Assembly: GCA_963813485.1 (NCBI GenBank)
Contig: CAWEZE010000023.1
Coordinates: forward strand, 1-64,000
Reading direction: 5' to 3'
Length of the DNA: 64,000 bases
From: DASQUK01 sp963813485
Lineage (GTDB): Bacteria > Actinomycetota > Acidimicrobiia > Acidimicrobiales > VFJN01
Position numbers and translations under genes: made by a program. The notes under the pieces were generated by a model, which made no database searches, was not told the DNA's origin, and saw nothing but the letters and a program-made list of their open reading frames with translations. How positions within the stretch are numbered: the first letter of the stretch is position 1; each line of letters begins with the position of its first letter. Positions 53,694-62,462 of the stretch are shown here, in pieces.

Positions 53694-53824
53694 CGAAGGC
53701 TCCGGGCGATCTGGCTCGACTCGGGCAGGTGGTCGAGGGGCAGCCGGTCGGAGTGGTTGAACCGCAGGTTGGCCGTCTGCGGCGTTGGTCGCCGCCAACC
53801 CCGGCCGATGAGGTGCCATCTCAC
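53690..53824 (-). CDS. Small conserved-looking protein (44 aa)
   Basis: GTG 53824 follows AGGAGG by seven to eight bases. The product (RWHLIGRGWRRPTPQTANLR, then FNHSDRLPLDHLPES) is basic and aromatic with a distinctive DRLPLDHLPES end, and its TGA overlaps the methyltransferase GTG. The ribosome site and the coupling make translation likely. I cannot assign a family with certainty. Confidence 0.5.
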   Translation of the reverse strand: MRWHLIGRGWRRPTPQTANLRFNHSDRLPLDHLPESSQIARSLR

Positions 53825-53903
53825 GATCGAGCCTCCTGTGCTGTAAGGTACATGACATCGTTTTGACCCTGACACCTTCGCACACCGCCGGTAAGGGGTG
53901 CAA

Positions 53904-54455
53904 GTGGATTTTGAGTCTTACGCCAACTTCGCCGTCGACCTGGTCTCGTCCGAGCCCGACGAGCTCGACCACGCCGACCCGCTGGCGTCGCTCGAGGGGC
54001 TGCGGGCGTTCCTCGGCACCTGGCCGTGGTTGGCGCGCCGCGCCGAGGCCGGGGACCTGGCGCCGCTCAGTCGCCTGCGCCCCGAGCTCCGGGCGGTGTT
54101 CGACGACGCCGCCGAGGGCCAATCCGCCGCGATGGTCGAACGGATCAACCACCTGCTCGCGCGCCACCGCCCTCAGCCCAGCATCTCCGGCCACGACGAC
54201 TTCGACTGGCACCTGCACATCGCCGACGACCGGGGCCCCGTCGCCACCGAGTTCGCCACCGGTGCCGTCATGGGCCTGGCCATGGCCTTCCTCGACCTGG
54301 GTGCCGACCGCTTCGGCTCGTGCGCCGACCCCCGCTGCGGCGGCGTGTTCATCGACACGTCCCGCAACCGCTCGCGCCGCTACTGCTCCGACCGCTGCGC
54401 CAGCCGTGCGAACGTGGCGGCTCACCGCGAGCGCCAGCGGTCCGGCACCAGCTGA
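53904..54455 (+). CDS. CGNR zinc-finger (ABATE-domain) regulator
   Basis: A 183-aa protein. The N-terminal ABATE domain opens DFESYANFAVDLVSSEPDEL. The C-terminal zinc finger has CADPRCGGVFIDTSRNRSRR and YCSDRCASRANVAAHR, the C-x4-C...C-x3-C of CGNR proteins, usually with CGNR itself replaced here by CASR. These are thought to be stress-related transcription regulators. The start is GTG 53904, after AAGGGG. GTG 53898 is also in frame. It diverges from the methyltransferase unit. Confidence 0.8.
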   Translation: MDFESYANFAVDLVSSEPDELDHADPLASLEGLRAFLGTWPWLARRAEAGDLAPLSRLRPELRAVFDDAAEGQSAAMVERINHLLARHRPQPSISGHDDFDWHLHIADDRGPVATEFATGAVMGLAMAFLDLGADRFGSCADPRCGGVFIDTSRNRSRRYCSDRCASRANVAAHRERQRSGTS

Positions 54456-54493
54456 CGACGGCCGCGACTGGTGATTTCGGCGCCCAGCGCCGC

Positions 54494-55540
54494 ATGATGG
54501 CGGCGATGCCCCCGACCCCCGGCGGGTCACGACCCGGCGCTGCAACCGCTTCGGCTCCTGCCCCCGCGGTCGACGTCGAGCACCTCGTGAAGCGGTTCGG
54601 CGACTTCACGGCCGTGGACGACGTGTCGTTCGCGGTGGCGCCGGGCGAGCTGTTCGGGTTCCTGGGCCCCAACGGCGCGGGCAAGACCACGACCATCTCG
54701 ATGCTCTGCACGCTGCTGTCGGCCAGTGCCGGGCGGGCCAGGGTCGATGGCTACGACATCACGACGCAGCGTGACGAGGTGCGGGCCAGCATCGGGCTCG
54801 TCTTCCAGGAACTGACCCTCGACGACTACCTCACCGCCGAGGAGAACCTCCGCTTCCACGCCGTGATGTACGGCGTGCCCCGCAGCCAGGTGGCCGAGCG
54901 CATGGCGCCGCTGCTCGACATGGTCGGGCTCACCGAGCGCAAGGCCCAGCAGGTGCGCTTCTTCTCGGGCGGGATGAAGCGGCGGCTCGAGATCGCCCGG
55001 GGACTGATCCACGCCCCGCGGGTGCTGTTCCTCGACGAGCCCACGATCGGCCTCGATCCCCAGACCCGGGCGCACATCTGGGCCTACGTGGACGAGCTGC
55101 GGTGCCGCGAGTCGACCACGATGTTCCTGACGACCCACTACATGGACGAGGCCGAGCGCTGCGACCGGATCGCCATCATCGACCAGGGTCGCATCGTGGC
55201 CATCGACACGCCCGACGCCCTCAAGGCCGCCGTGGGCGCCGACACCGTCACCTTCGCCACCGCCGACGACGCCCTCGCGGCCCGCCAGCTGCACGACGCC
55301 TTCGGCGCCGAGGTCATGGGCCAGAACGGCGGCCTGGTGGTGCGTGTGCCCGACGGCGAAGGGTTCGTGCCCAGAGCGTTCGGCGTGCTGACGGTCGGGG
55401 TGCAGAGCGTCAGCGTGCGCCGCCCCAGCCTCGACGACGTGTTCATCAAGTACACCGGCCGGGCGATCCGCGACGCCGAGGCGGGCGCGGGCGATCAGCT
55501 CAAGATGAACCCGATGGTCCGCGGGTTCCGGAGGGGTTGA
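54494..55540 (+). CDS. DrrA-type ABC transporter ATP-binding protein
   Basis: A 348-aa ATPase. Walker A is FGFLGPNGAGKTTTISML, the signature is FFSGGMKRRLEIARGL, Walker B is RVLFLDEPTIGLDPQTR, and the switch His is in FLTTHYMDEAE. The C-terminal domain (ADALAARQLHDAFGAEV and DDVFIKYTGRAIRD) is the DrrA-specific extension of antibiotic and lipid exporters. ATG 54494 is one of three nearby ATGs (54497, 54506). The stop overlaps the permease start in TGATG. Confidence 0.85.
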   Translation: MMAAMPPTPGGSRPGAATASAPAPAVDVEHLVKRFGDFTAVDDVSFAVAPGELFGFLGPNGAGKTTTISMLCTLLSASAGRARVDGYDITTQRDEVRASIGLVFQELTLDDYLTAEENLRFHAVMYGVPRSQVAERMAPLLDMVGLTERKAQQVRFFSGGMKRRLEIARGLIHAPRVLFLDEPTIGLDPQTRAHIWAYVDELRCRESTTMFLTTHYMDEAERCDRIAIIDQGRIVAIDTPDALKAAVGADTVTFATADDALAARQLHDAFGAEVMGQNGGLVVRVPDGEGFVPRAFGVLTVGVQSVSVRRPSLDDVFIKYTGRAIRDAEAGAGDQLKMNPMVRGFRRG

Positions 55541-56409
55541 TGGTGGGGCCGACAGCCGGGCACACACCCCTCGACGCCCCGCCGACCCCGGTGCGCTCGG
55601 GCGCCATCGCCCGCCGGCAGGCCACGCTGACCCGCAACGGTCGGACCATCGGCATGGTGTGGCAGCGCGAGCTGATCCGGCTGCGGCGTACGCCCACCCG
55701 CATCATCACCGGTCTGGCCCAGCCCATCATCTTCCTGTTCATCCTGGGAGCGGGCCTGGGCAGCCTCATCCAGCAGGACGTGCCCGGGGGGTTCGACTAT
55801 CAGCAGTTCCTGTTCCCCGGGATCCTCTCCATGTCGATCATCACGTCGGCGCTGTTCTCGGCGGTGTCGATCGTGTGGGACCGCGAGTTCGGCTTCATGC
55901 GCGAGATGCTGGTCGCCCCCGTGTCCCGCACGTCCATCGTGCTGGGCAAGGCCCTCGGCGGTGGGACGGTGGCGGTCGTCCAGGGCCTGATCCTGGTCGT
56001 CGCCGCGCCGATCGTCGGCGTGGACCTCACGGTGGGCCGGCTGCTCCTGCTGATCGTCTCGCTGCTCCTCCTCGCCTACGCCATGACCGCGTTCGGCATC
56101 GTGTTGGCGACGCGCATCGAGCGCATGGAGAGCTTCCAGATGGTCATGACGCTGGTCCTGCAGCCGATGATCTTCCTGTCCGGCGCCGTGTTCCCGCTGC
56201 AGAACCTGCCCACCTGGCTGGCGATCATCACCCACCTCAACCCCGCCACCTACGCCGTCGACCTGGTGCGCCGGTCGGTGCTACCGGGCGCCCCGGGTGT
56301 CGAGATCGCCGGCTGGGTGGTGCCGATGTGGGCGGAGGCGCTGCTGGTGCTGGCGATCGGGACCGGTCTGCTCGCCCTGGCGGTGCGCCTGTTCAACAGG
56401 ACCGACTGA
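55540..56409 (+). CDS. ABC-2 type permease (DrrB-like)
   Basis: A 289-aa membrane protein with six helices of the ABC-2 family (IITGLAQPIIFLFILGAGLG, FLFPGILSMSIITSALFSAV, ALGGGTVAVVQGLILVVAA, LLLLIVSLLLLAYAMTAFG and so on). It holds the conserved REFGFMREMLVAPVSRTSIV segment and PLQNLPTWLAIITHLNPATY at the C-terminal side. With the preceding ATPase it forms an exporter of hydrophobic compounds. The substrate is unknown. Confidence 0.85.
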   Translation: MVGPTAGHTPLDAPPTPVRSGAIARRQATLTRNGRTIGMVWQRELIRLRRTPTRIITGLAQPIIFLFILGAGLGSLIQQDVPGGFDYQQFLFPGILSMSIITSALFSAVSIVWDREFGFMREMLVAPVSRTSIVLGKALGGGTVAVVQGLILVVAAPIVGVDLTVGRLLLLIVSLLLLAYAMTAFGIVLATRIERMESFQMVMTLVLQPMIFLSGAVFPLQNLPTWLAIITHLNPATYAVDLVRRSVLPGAPGVEIAGWVVPMWAEALLVLAIGTGLLALAVRLFNRTD

Positions 56410-56436
56410 ACCCGCCGAGGGACGGGCGCTCGGCTG

Positions 56437-56996
56437 CTACCCCTCGTCGCTGAACCTCTGGACCTGGCTGACCCGGCAGTCGAAGCGCGCCGGTGACGGC
56501 GTGAGCGTGCCGGCCTCCTGCTGCGTCGCCTGGCCGGGCTCGAGGTCGTTGACGAAGATCGATCGTGCGGCGAGCTGGCGGGACCCGTCGGCGCTTTCGA
56601 ACACGATGTCGATCACGTAGTTGCTGCGCTTGGACGAGTGGTTGGTGACCCTGACCGTCGAGGCCATGAGCCCGGCGTCGGTCGGCAGGCAGTCCGTCAG
56701 CTCGACGTCCGCCGCCTCGCGCCGCCGCGCCTCGTCCGCCGAGTCGGACGCCCGGGCCAGCAGGGCGGCCGCCAGGAGGACCAGCAACACGGTCAGGCCG
56801 GCGACGATTGCAATCGCCACGAGGCACCCGCTGGCCACGCCCGCGGCTGCGGGGCTCCCCAAGCCGGCGGCGCCGGCATCGGCGCCGCCGGCGGGTACGG
56901 CGGGTACGGCACCGTGTCGTCGACCGGCGGCGGCGACACCGGCGCCGGGACCGTCAGCTCGAGCGTCGGGTCGTCACCCGGCCGATCCGTCGCCAT
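56437..56996 (-). CDS. Pro-rich membrane-anchored protein (one frameshift)
   Basis: The N-terminal fragment (MATDRPGDDPTLELTVPAPV and a proline stretch PPYPPAAPMPAPPAWG) continues, after a missing base near 56864, as a membrane helix (LVAIAIVAGLTVLLVLLAAAL) and an external beta domain (STVRVTNHSSKRSNYVIDIV, VNDLEPGQATQQEAGT) of FxLYD/DUF-type. A cytoplasmic Pro-rich tail, one helix and a small outer domain is a standard actinobacterial arrangement. Function unknown. Confidence 0.6.
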
Positions 56997-57076
56997 CCAG
57001 ACCCCCCAGCTCCCCCGCTTGGCGGAAGGTTACGCCCGGACCCCGCCCCCGTTCCCACCGTTCGGCCGGCGGCGCG

Positions 57077-59218
57077 TCATCCGCCCTCCGGCTCGATCAG
57101 GCGCAGCAGCACCACCGAGCGCTCGGTGACCACCGACTCGCCCCGCAGCTCGCTATCGCCGTTGCCGTTCCCGTTGCCGTCCACCGGCGGCTCACCCGAA
57201 GCGGTGTCGAGCACCAGGCGCCAGGCCTCGCCCCACGTGCCGCTGATGGTCCACTTGCGAGGCTCGGGCGACGCGTTGAGCAGGAGCAGGAACGAGTCGT
57301 CCACCACGCGCTCGCCCCGGGGCCCCGGGTTGGTGATGCCCTCGCCGTTGAAGAACATGCCCACGCACGCCTCGTTGCCCCACCGCCAGTCGTCGTCGGT
57401 CATCTCGCTGCCGTCGGGCTTGAGCCAGGCGATGTCGACGCTGCCCCGCAACGGTCGGCCCTGGAACCAGCGCCGGCGGCGGAACACCGGGTGGGCCCGG
57501 CGCAGCCCGATGAGGCCGGTGGTGAAGGCGTGGAGGCCGTCATCGGTGCGGCCCCAGTCGAACCACGATGTCTCGTTGTCCTGGCAATAGGCGTTGTTGT
57601 TGCCGCCCTGCGTGCGCCCGACCTCGTCGCCGTACAGCACCATCGGCACGCCCTGTGAGAGCAGCAGCGTGGCGAGCAGGTTGCGCTGCTGGCGGGCGCG
57701 CAGCGCCAGCACCTCGGGATCGTCGGTCGGCCCCTCGACCCCGCAGTTCCACGAGCGGTTGTAGTTCTCGCCGTCGTGGTTGTCCTCGAGGTTGGCCTCG
57801 TTGTGCTTCTCGTTGTAGGAGACCAGGTCGCGCAGCGTGAAGCCGTCGTGGGCGGTGACGAAGTTGACGCTGGCGGATGGTCGGCGCGAGTCACCCTGAT
57901 AGAGGTCGGAGCTGCCGGTGAGCCGCGACGCCAGCTCGCCGAGCACGGCGGGAGCACCCCGCCACACGTCCCGCACCGTGTCGCGATAGCGCCCGTTCCA
58001 CTCCGACCACTGGGGCGGGAAGTTGCCGACCTGGTAGCCGCCCTGGCCCAGGTCCCAGGGCTCGGCGATGAGCTTGACCTGGCTGACCACCGGATCCTGC
58101 TGCACCAGGTCGAAGAACGCCGACAGGCGCTCGACCTCGTGGAACTGGCGTGCCAGCGTGGCCGCCAGGTCGAAGCGGAAGCCGTCGACGTGCATCTCGA
58201 GGACCCAGTAGCGCAGGCTGTCCATGATCAGCTGCAGCGTGTGCGGGTGGGCCATGTTGAGGCTGTTCCCGGTGCCGGTGGTGTCGTAGTAGTGGGCCCG
58301 GTCGTCGGGCACGAGCCGGTAGTAGGCGGCGTTGTCGATGCCCTTGAACGACAGGATCGGCCCCAGGTGGTTGCCCTCGGCCGTGTGGTTGTAGACGACG
58401 TCGAGGATCACCTCGATGCCGGCCTCGTGGAGCGACCGCACCATCGCCTTGAACTCGGGGACCTGGGAGCCGTTGCTGCCCGCGCTGGAGTACTCGTCGT
58501 GGGGGGCGAAGAACCCGATGGAGTTGTAGCCCCAGTAGTTGCGTAGGCCCCGCTCGACCAGCCGGGCATCGTGGACGAACTGGTGGACCGGCTGGAGCTC
58601 GACGGCGGTGACACCGAGGGATGTGAGGTAGTCGACGGCGACCGGGTGAGCGAGGCCGGCGTAGGTGCCGCGCCGCGGCTCGGGGATGTCCGGGTGCGTG
58701 ACCGTGAACCCCTTGACGTGCAGCTCGTAGATCACCGACTCGTGCAGCGGCGTGTCAGGCGGGCGGTCGGCGCCCCAGTCGAAGAAGGGGTTGACCACCA
58801 CCGCCTTGGGGACGTGGGACGCGCTGTCCTGGTCGTTGCGTATGGAGGCATCGCCGCCCGACGCGACGTCGTAGGGGAAGCAGGCGGGGTCCCAGTCGAC
58901 GCCGCCGTCCACGGCCTTGGCGTACGGGTCGAGCAGCAGCTTGTTGGGATTGCAGCGCTGGCCACGGCTGGGGTCCCACGGTCCGTGCACGCGGAAGCCG
59001 TAGCGCTGCCCGGCGCCGACGCGGGGTAGGTACGTGTGCCAGCAGAACCCGTCGACCTCGCTGAGGGCGAGGCGCCGTTCGCCGCCCTCGGCATCGAACA
59101 GGCACAGCTCGACCGCCTCGGCCACCTCGGAGAACAGCGAGAAATTGGTGCCGGTGCCGTCGTAGGTGGCCCCCAGCGGGTAGGGCCGCCCTGGCCAGGT
59201 CTCGATATCGGTCACCAC
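57077..59218 (-). CDS. glgX: Glycogen debranching enzyme GlgX
   Basis: The 713-aa enzyme belongs to GH13 subfamily 11 (GlgX/TreX), which hydrolyses alpha-1,6 branches of glycogen. An N-terminal CBM48 (YPLGATYDGTGTNFSLFSEV) precedes the barrel with VILDVVYNHTAEG (region I), HVDGFRFDLAATLAR (region II, nucleophile Asp), KLIAEPWDLG (region III, acid Glu) and FVTAHDGFTLRDLV (region IV). Length is normal. GTG/ATG 59218 is the start. No other glycogen gene is in the window. Confidence 0.92.
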   Translation of the reverse strand: MVTDIETWPGRPYPLGATYDGTGTNFSLFSEVAEAVELCLFDAEGGERRLALSEVDGFCWHTYLPRVGAGQRYGFRVHGPWDPSRGQRCNPNKLLLDPYAKAVDGGVDWDPACFPYDVASGGDASIRNDQDSASHVPKAVVVNPFFDWGADRPPDTPLHESVIYELHVKGFTVTHPDIPEPRRGTYAGLAHPVAVDYLTSLGVTAVELQPVHQFVHDARLVERGLRNYWGYNSIGFFAPHDEYSSAGSNGSQVPEFKAMVRSLHEAGIEVILDVVYNHTAEGNHLGPILSFKGIDNAAYYRLVPDDRAHYYDTTGTGNSLNMAHPHTLQLIMDSLRYWVLEMHVDGFRFDLAATLARQFHEVERLSAFFDLVQQDPVVSQVKLIAEPWDLGQGGYQVGNFPPQWSEWNGRYRDTVRDVWRGAPAVLGELASRLTGSSDLYQGDSRRPSASVNFVTAHDGFTLRDLVSYNEKHNEANLEDNHDGENYNRSWNCGVEGPTDDPEVLALRARQQRNLLATLLLSQGVPMVLYGDEVGRTQGGNNNAYCQDNETSWFDWGRTDDGLHAFTTGLIGLRRAHPVFRRRRWFQGRPLRGSVDIAWLKPDGSEMTDDDWRWGNEACVGMFFNGEGITNPGPRGERVVDDSFLLLLNASPEPRKWTISGTWGEAWRLVLDTASGEPPVDGNGNGNGDSELRGESVVTERSVVLLRLIEPEGG

Positions 59219-59340
59219 ACGTGCTCCCTGGTCTGGGGCCGGAGGAGGGGCGCCACACCCGAAAGGGAAAGGTTAGAGGCACGGCCACGAGCCCCGGCGC
59301 CCGTACCGCCGGTGGCCGGGGGTGTCGGGGTGGGGAGAGG

Positions 59341-59784
59341 TCAGCGGCAGTTGGCGCAAGTGCCCACGAGGTCGAGGCGGTGGTGGTCGGCGTCGAACCC
59401 GTGCTGGGCGGCGACCCGCTGGAGCGCGCTGTCCAGGTCGCTCTCGATGCTCGCGGGCGCCGTGAAGTCCTGGACCTCGCCGCACCGGGAGCAGATGAGG
59501 TGGTGATGGTGGTGCCGGGTGAGATCCTCGGCCAGCTCGTAGCGGGAGAATTCGTCGCTGCCGACGATCCGGTGCACCACGCCGGCCTGCTCGAGCACGG
59601 CCAGGTTCCGGTACGCCGACGACTGGGCCAGGGCCCGGTCCCGTGCCAGCAACTGAGGGATCGACAGCGGCGCCTCGGCCGAGGCGAGGACCCCCACCAA
59701 CGTCCGGCGGGCACGCGTATACCGCTGGTCGAGGCGCCGCAGGCGGGCCGCCGCCTCGTCGTTCAGATCGGGCGCCGGGGTCAT
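59341..59784 (-). CDS. zur: Fur-family regulator, Zur-like
   Basis: A 147-aa Fur protein: winged helix at residues about 20-85 (LASAEAPLSIPQLLARDRAL, SSAYRNLAVLEQAGVVHRIV), then the dimer domain with metal ligands in LTRHHHHHLICSRCGEVQDF (His cluster, C-x2-C) and the C-terminal CANC. Position directly behind znuC, with a 4-bp overlap, supports the zinc uptake regulator role over iron. With zinc bound it would repress the divergent uptake genes. Confidence 0.85.
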   Translation of the reverse strand: MTPAPDLNDEAAARLRRLDQRYTRARRTLVGVLASAEAPLSIPQLLARDRALAQSSAYRNLAVLEQAGVVHRIVGSDEFSRYELAEDLTRHHHHHLICSRCGEVQDFTAPASIESDLDSALQRVAAQHGFDADHHRLDLVGTCANCR

Positions 59785-60569
59785 GGTCCGAGCCTAAACG
59801 CCGCCTCCGCGTGGTCGTCGTGGTGCGGATCGTCGATGATCACCGCACCCTCCGGCAGCATCAGCAGCCGGCCGCCGTAGGCAGCGGCGAGGTTGTGGTC
59901 GGTCAGCACGGCGTCGGGTGGACCGCATGCGATCAGCCGGTTGGCAAGGAGCATCACCAGGTCAGCCTGGCGGGCGTCGCCGAGATCGTGGGTCGACAGG
60001 ACCACGGTGCGGCCGGCGTCCCGCTCGGCGGCCACCGCTTCGAGAATGAGCCGCCGCGACACGACGTCGAGCGCCGTCACCGGCTCGTCGAGCAACAGCA
60101 GGTCCGACCCCTGGGCGAGGCCCTGGGCCACCAGGACCCGCTGGCGCTGGCCGCCGGACAGCTCGTGGAGCTGGCGCCCGCCCAGGTCGGCGATGGCGAG
60201 CCGCTCCATGGCCCGATCCACCGCGGCGTGATCGGTCCTGTCGAGGCGACGCACCGGGCCCCGGCTGGCGTAGCGCGCCATCGTCACGGTCTCCCGCGCG
60301 GTGATGGGCACCGACCGGTCGACGTCGGTGGTCTGCAGCACGAGGGCCACCCGGGCTCGGGTCTGCCGGGCGGGCACGTCGAGCCGGCCGGACCGGGGTG
60401 GCAGCAGCCCGGCGATTGCCCGCAGCAGGGTCGACTTGCCCGATCCGTTGGGGCCGATGAGCGCGACCGACGTGCCCGGCGGGACGGCGAAGGTGCTCGG
60501 CGCGAGCGCCAACCGGTGCCCGTAGGCGAGCACCAGCTCGTCGGCGGCGACGGCGGGAGGAAACGGCAT
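59781..60569 (-). CDS. znuC: Zinc/manganese ABC transporter ATP-binding protein
   Basis: A 262-aa ATPase with Walker A VALIGPNGSGKSTLLRAI, signature HELSGGQRQRVLVAQGL, Walker B LLLLDEPVTALDVVS and switch His STHDLGDARQAD. Beyond it, HHDDHAE is a His-rich end typical of Znu/Azt systems. ATG 60569 is preferred over 60635. It pairs with the substrate-binding protein (60683) and permease (61605), which are divergent rather than in the same operon. ATGA links it to zur. Confidence 0.85.
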   Translation of the reverse strand: MPFPPAVAADELVLAYGHRLALAPSTFAVPPGTSVALIGPNGSGKSTLLRAIAGLLPPRSGRLDVPARQTRARVALVLQTTDVDRSVPITARETVTMARYASRGPVRRLDRTDHAAVDRAMERLAIADLGGRQLHELSGGQRQRVLVAQGLAQGSDLLLLDEPVTALDVVSRRLILEAVAAERDAGRTVVLSTHDLGDARQADLVMLLANRLIACGPPDAVLTDHNLAAAYGGRLLMLPEGAVIIDDPHHDDHAEAAFRLGP

Positions 60570-60595
60570 ATGGCGAGGTTCCCTTGCTAATCGGG

Positions 60596-60608
60596 AATGA
60601 GTCTCGTT
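60596..60608. promoter_or_regulatory. Putative Zur operator between znuC and znuA
   Basis: AATGAGTCTCGTT is a near-palindrome (10 of 13 positions) in the 113-bp divergent promoter, where the local AT content rises. A related word, TGAGAATGG, occurs on the minus strand near 60632-60640. Fur-family boxes are AT-rich dyads of this kind, but the known actinobacterial Zur consensus is not matched closely. Confidence 0.35.
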
Positions 60609-60682
60609 AGATTCCAAACCTAGATCAAGATCCATTCTCAGTTACGCCGATCCTATCGGCCCGCTACCCGACGAGGTCCCAC

Positions 60683-61603
60683 GTGCGCCGCATGCCAGTC
60701 GCAGCCGTTGCCCTCCCGCTCCTTGCCCTCGCGCTGGCCGCCTGCGGCGACAATGACGGCGCCGCCGGTGCGTCCGGCGACCGTCCGCAGGTGGTCGTGA
60801 CGACCAACGTGCTCGGGGACGTGGTGTCCGACCTGGTGGGCGACGAGGCCGCAGTCGAGGTGATCATGCCCCCGGGGACGGCGCCCCACGAGTTCCAGGC
60901 GTCCGCCCAGCAGGTCGCCACCATGCGAGGCGCCGACGTGCTGGTCACCAACGGCGCCGGATTCGAGGAGGGATTGACCGAGGTGATCGAGGCCGCCGAG
61001 CAGGACGGCGTCCCGACGTTCGCCGCCATCGACGCCGTCGACACCCTGGACCTGGAGGGGGACGGGGGCACGGACCCTCACTTCTTCACCGACCCGGCGC
61101 GCATGGCCACCGCCGCCCGGGGCATCGCCGACTTCCTGGTGGACGAGGTGCCCGGTCTAGACACGCCGGCGTTCGCGAGCCAGGTCCGGGCCACGATCGA
61201 CGAGCTGCATGCCCTCGACGGCGAGGTCGAGCAGACCCTGTCCGCCGTGCCCCCCGGCCGGCGCACGCTGGTCACGAACCACGAGGTGTTCGGATACTTC
61301 GCAGATCGCTACGGGTTCGACGTCGTCGGCGCGGTCATCCCCGCGGGCACCACCCAGGCCGAACCCAATGCCGCCCAGCTCGACGAGCTGGCCCACACGA
61401 TCGAGGAGCAGGGCGTGCCCGCCATCTTCGTCGAGACCTCGTCGCCCACCCGATTGGCCGACGCACTCGCCGACGAGGTCGGAGACGTCGACGTCGTCGA
61501 GCTGTTCAGTGAATCCCTGGGCGACGAGGGCTCCGGTGGTGAGACCTACGCCGACATGATGCGCACGAACGCCGGGCGCATCGCTGGGGCTCTGGCGGCC
61601 TGA
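60683..61603 (+). CDS. znuA: Zinc ABC transporter substrate-binding lipoprotein
   Basis: A 306-aa protein. The lipobox ALAACG (Cys about residue 21) marks a lipoprotein. Cluster A-1 metal-binding histidines are seen in PPGTAPHEFQAS, GGTDPHFFTDP and TNHEVFGYFADRYG, and the fourth ligand region is VETSSPTRLADA. These match ZnuA/AztC-type zinc receptors. The His-rich loop of ZnuA is missing, which points to the AztC-like or TroA branch. GTG 60683, or ATG three codons later, is the start. Confidence 0.85.
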   Translation: MRRMPVAAVALPLLALALAACGDNDGAAGASGDRPQVVVTTNVLGDVVSDLVGDEAAVEVIMPPGTAPHEFQASAQQVATMRGADVLVTNGAGFEEGLTEVIEAAEQDGVPTFAAIDAVDTLDLEGDGGTDPHFFTDPARMATAARGIADFLVDEVPGLDTPAFASQVRATIDELHALDGEVEQTLSAVPPGRRTLVTNHEVFGYFADRYGFDVVGAVIPAGTTQAEPNAAQLDELAHTIEEQGVPAIFVETSSPTRLADALADEVGDVDVVELFSESLGDEGSGGETYADMMRTNAGRIAGALAA

Positions 61604-61604
61604 A

Positions 61605-62453
61605 GTGATCGCCTGGTTCATCGACGCCTTCGAGCCGACCTTCATGCAGCGGGCGCTGCTGGCCGGCGTCCTGGCCAGCAGCGCGACGGCGGTGGTCGGC
61701 ACCTGGGTGGTGCTCCGGGGGCTCACGTTCCTGGGCGACGCCCTGGCCCACGGCGTGGTGCCCGGGCTGGCGCTGGCGGTGCTCTGGGGGTTCAGTCCCA
61801 CACTTGGCGCCCTGGTGGCGGCCCTGCTGATGAGCGGGGCGGTGACGCTGGTGTCGCACCGCACCCGGGTACGCGAGGACACCGGGATCGGCCTCCTGTT
61901 CGTCGGGATGCTCGCCCTCGGCGTGGTGATCATCTCCCGGTCGCAGAGCTTCGCCACAGACGTGACCTCGCTGCTGTTCGGCGACGTCCTGGGCGTGACC
62001 CCGGGCGACCTGCGGGGCCAGGCCATAGCGGCGACGCTGGTGGTGGCGGTCTCCGTCGCCCTCTACCGGCCCTTCATGGCGCTGACGTTCAACGCCGACA
62101 AGGCCGCCACCCTGGGAATGCGACCGGTGGTCACGCACGCGGCGCTGATGGTGTTGCTGGCGGTATCGATCGTGGCGTCCTTCGACGCCATTGGCACCCT
62201 GCTCGTCTTCGGGTTGTTGATCGGCCCGCCCGCCACCGCCGGGCTGCTGGTCCGCCGGGTCCCCAGCATCATGGTGACGGCAGCGGCCCTCGGCGCCCTG
62301 GCGGTGGTGCTGGGCCTGGTCATCAGCTTCCACCACGGGACTGCGGGCGGCGCGACCATCGCCGGCCTGGCGGTGGGCCAGTTCTTCGTGGTCCTGGCCA
62401 TACAGGAAGCCCGTCGGGCGCTGCGCCAGCGGGCCCGGCGGCTGGCCACCTGA
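61605..62453 (+). CDS. znuB: Zinc/manganese ABC transporter permease
   Basis: A 282-aa ABC-3 family permease with about eight helices (MQRALLAGVLASSATAVVGT, GLTFLGDALAHGVVPGLALA, IGLLFVGMLALGVVIISRSQ and so on). LGDALAHGVVPGLAL is the conserved cytoplasmic loop motif that contacts the ATPase. GTG 61605 is one base after the znuA stop. It stops 9 bp before the convergent phosphoesterase. Confidence 0.88.
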   Translation: MIAWFIDAFEPTFMQRALLAGVLASSATAVVGTWVVLRGLTFLGDALAHGVVPGLALAVLWGFSPTLGALVAALLMSGAVTLVSHRTRVREDTGIGLLFVGMLALGVVIISRSQSFATDVTSLLFGDVLGVTPGDLRGQAIAATLVVAVSVALYRPFMALTFNADKAATLGMRPVVTHAALMVLLAVSIVASFDAIGTLLVFGLLIGPPATAGLLVRRVPSIMVTAAALGALAVVLGLVISFHHGTAGGATIAGLAVGQFFVVLAIQEARRALRQRARRLAT

Positions 62454-62462
62454 GCCAGGTGG

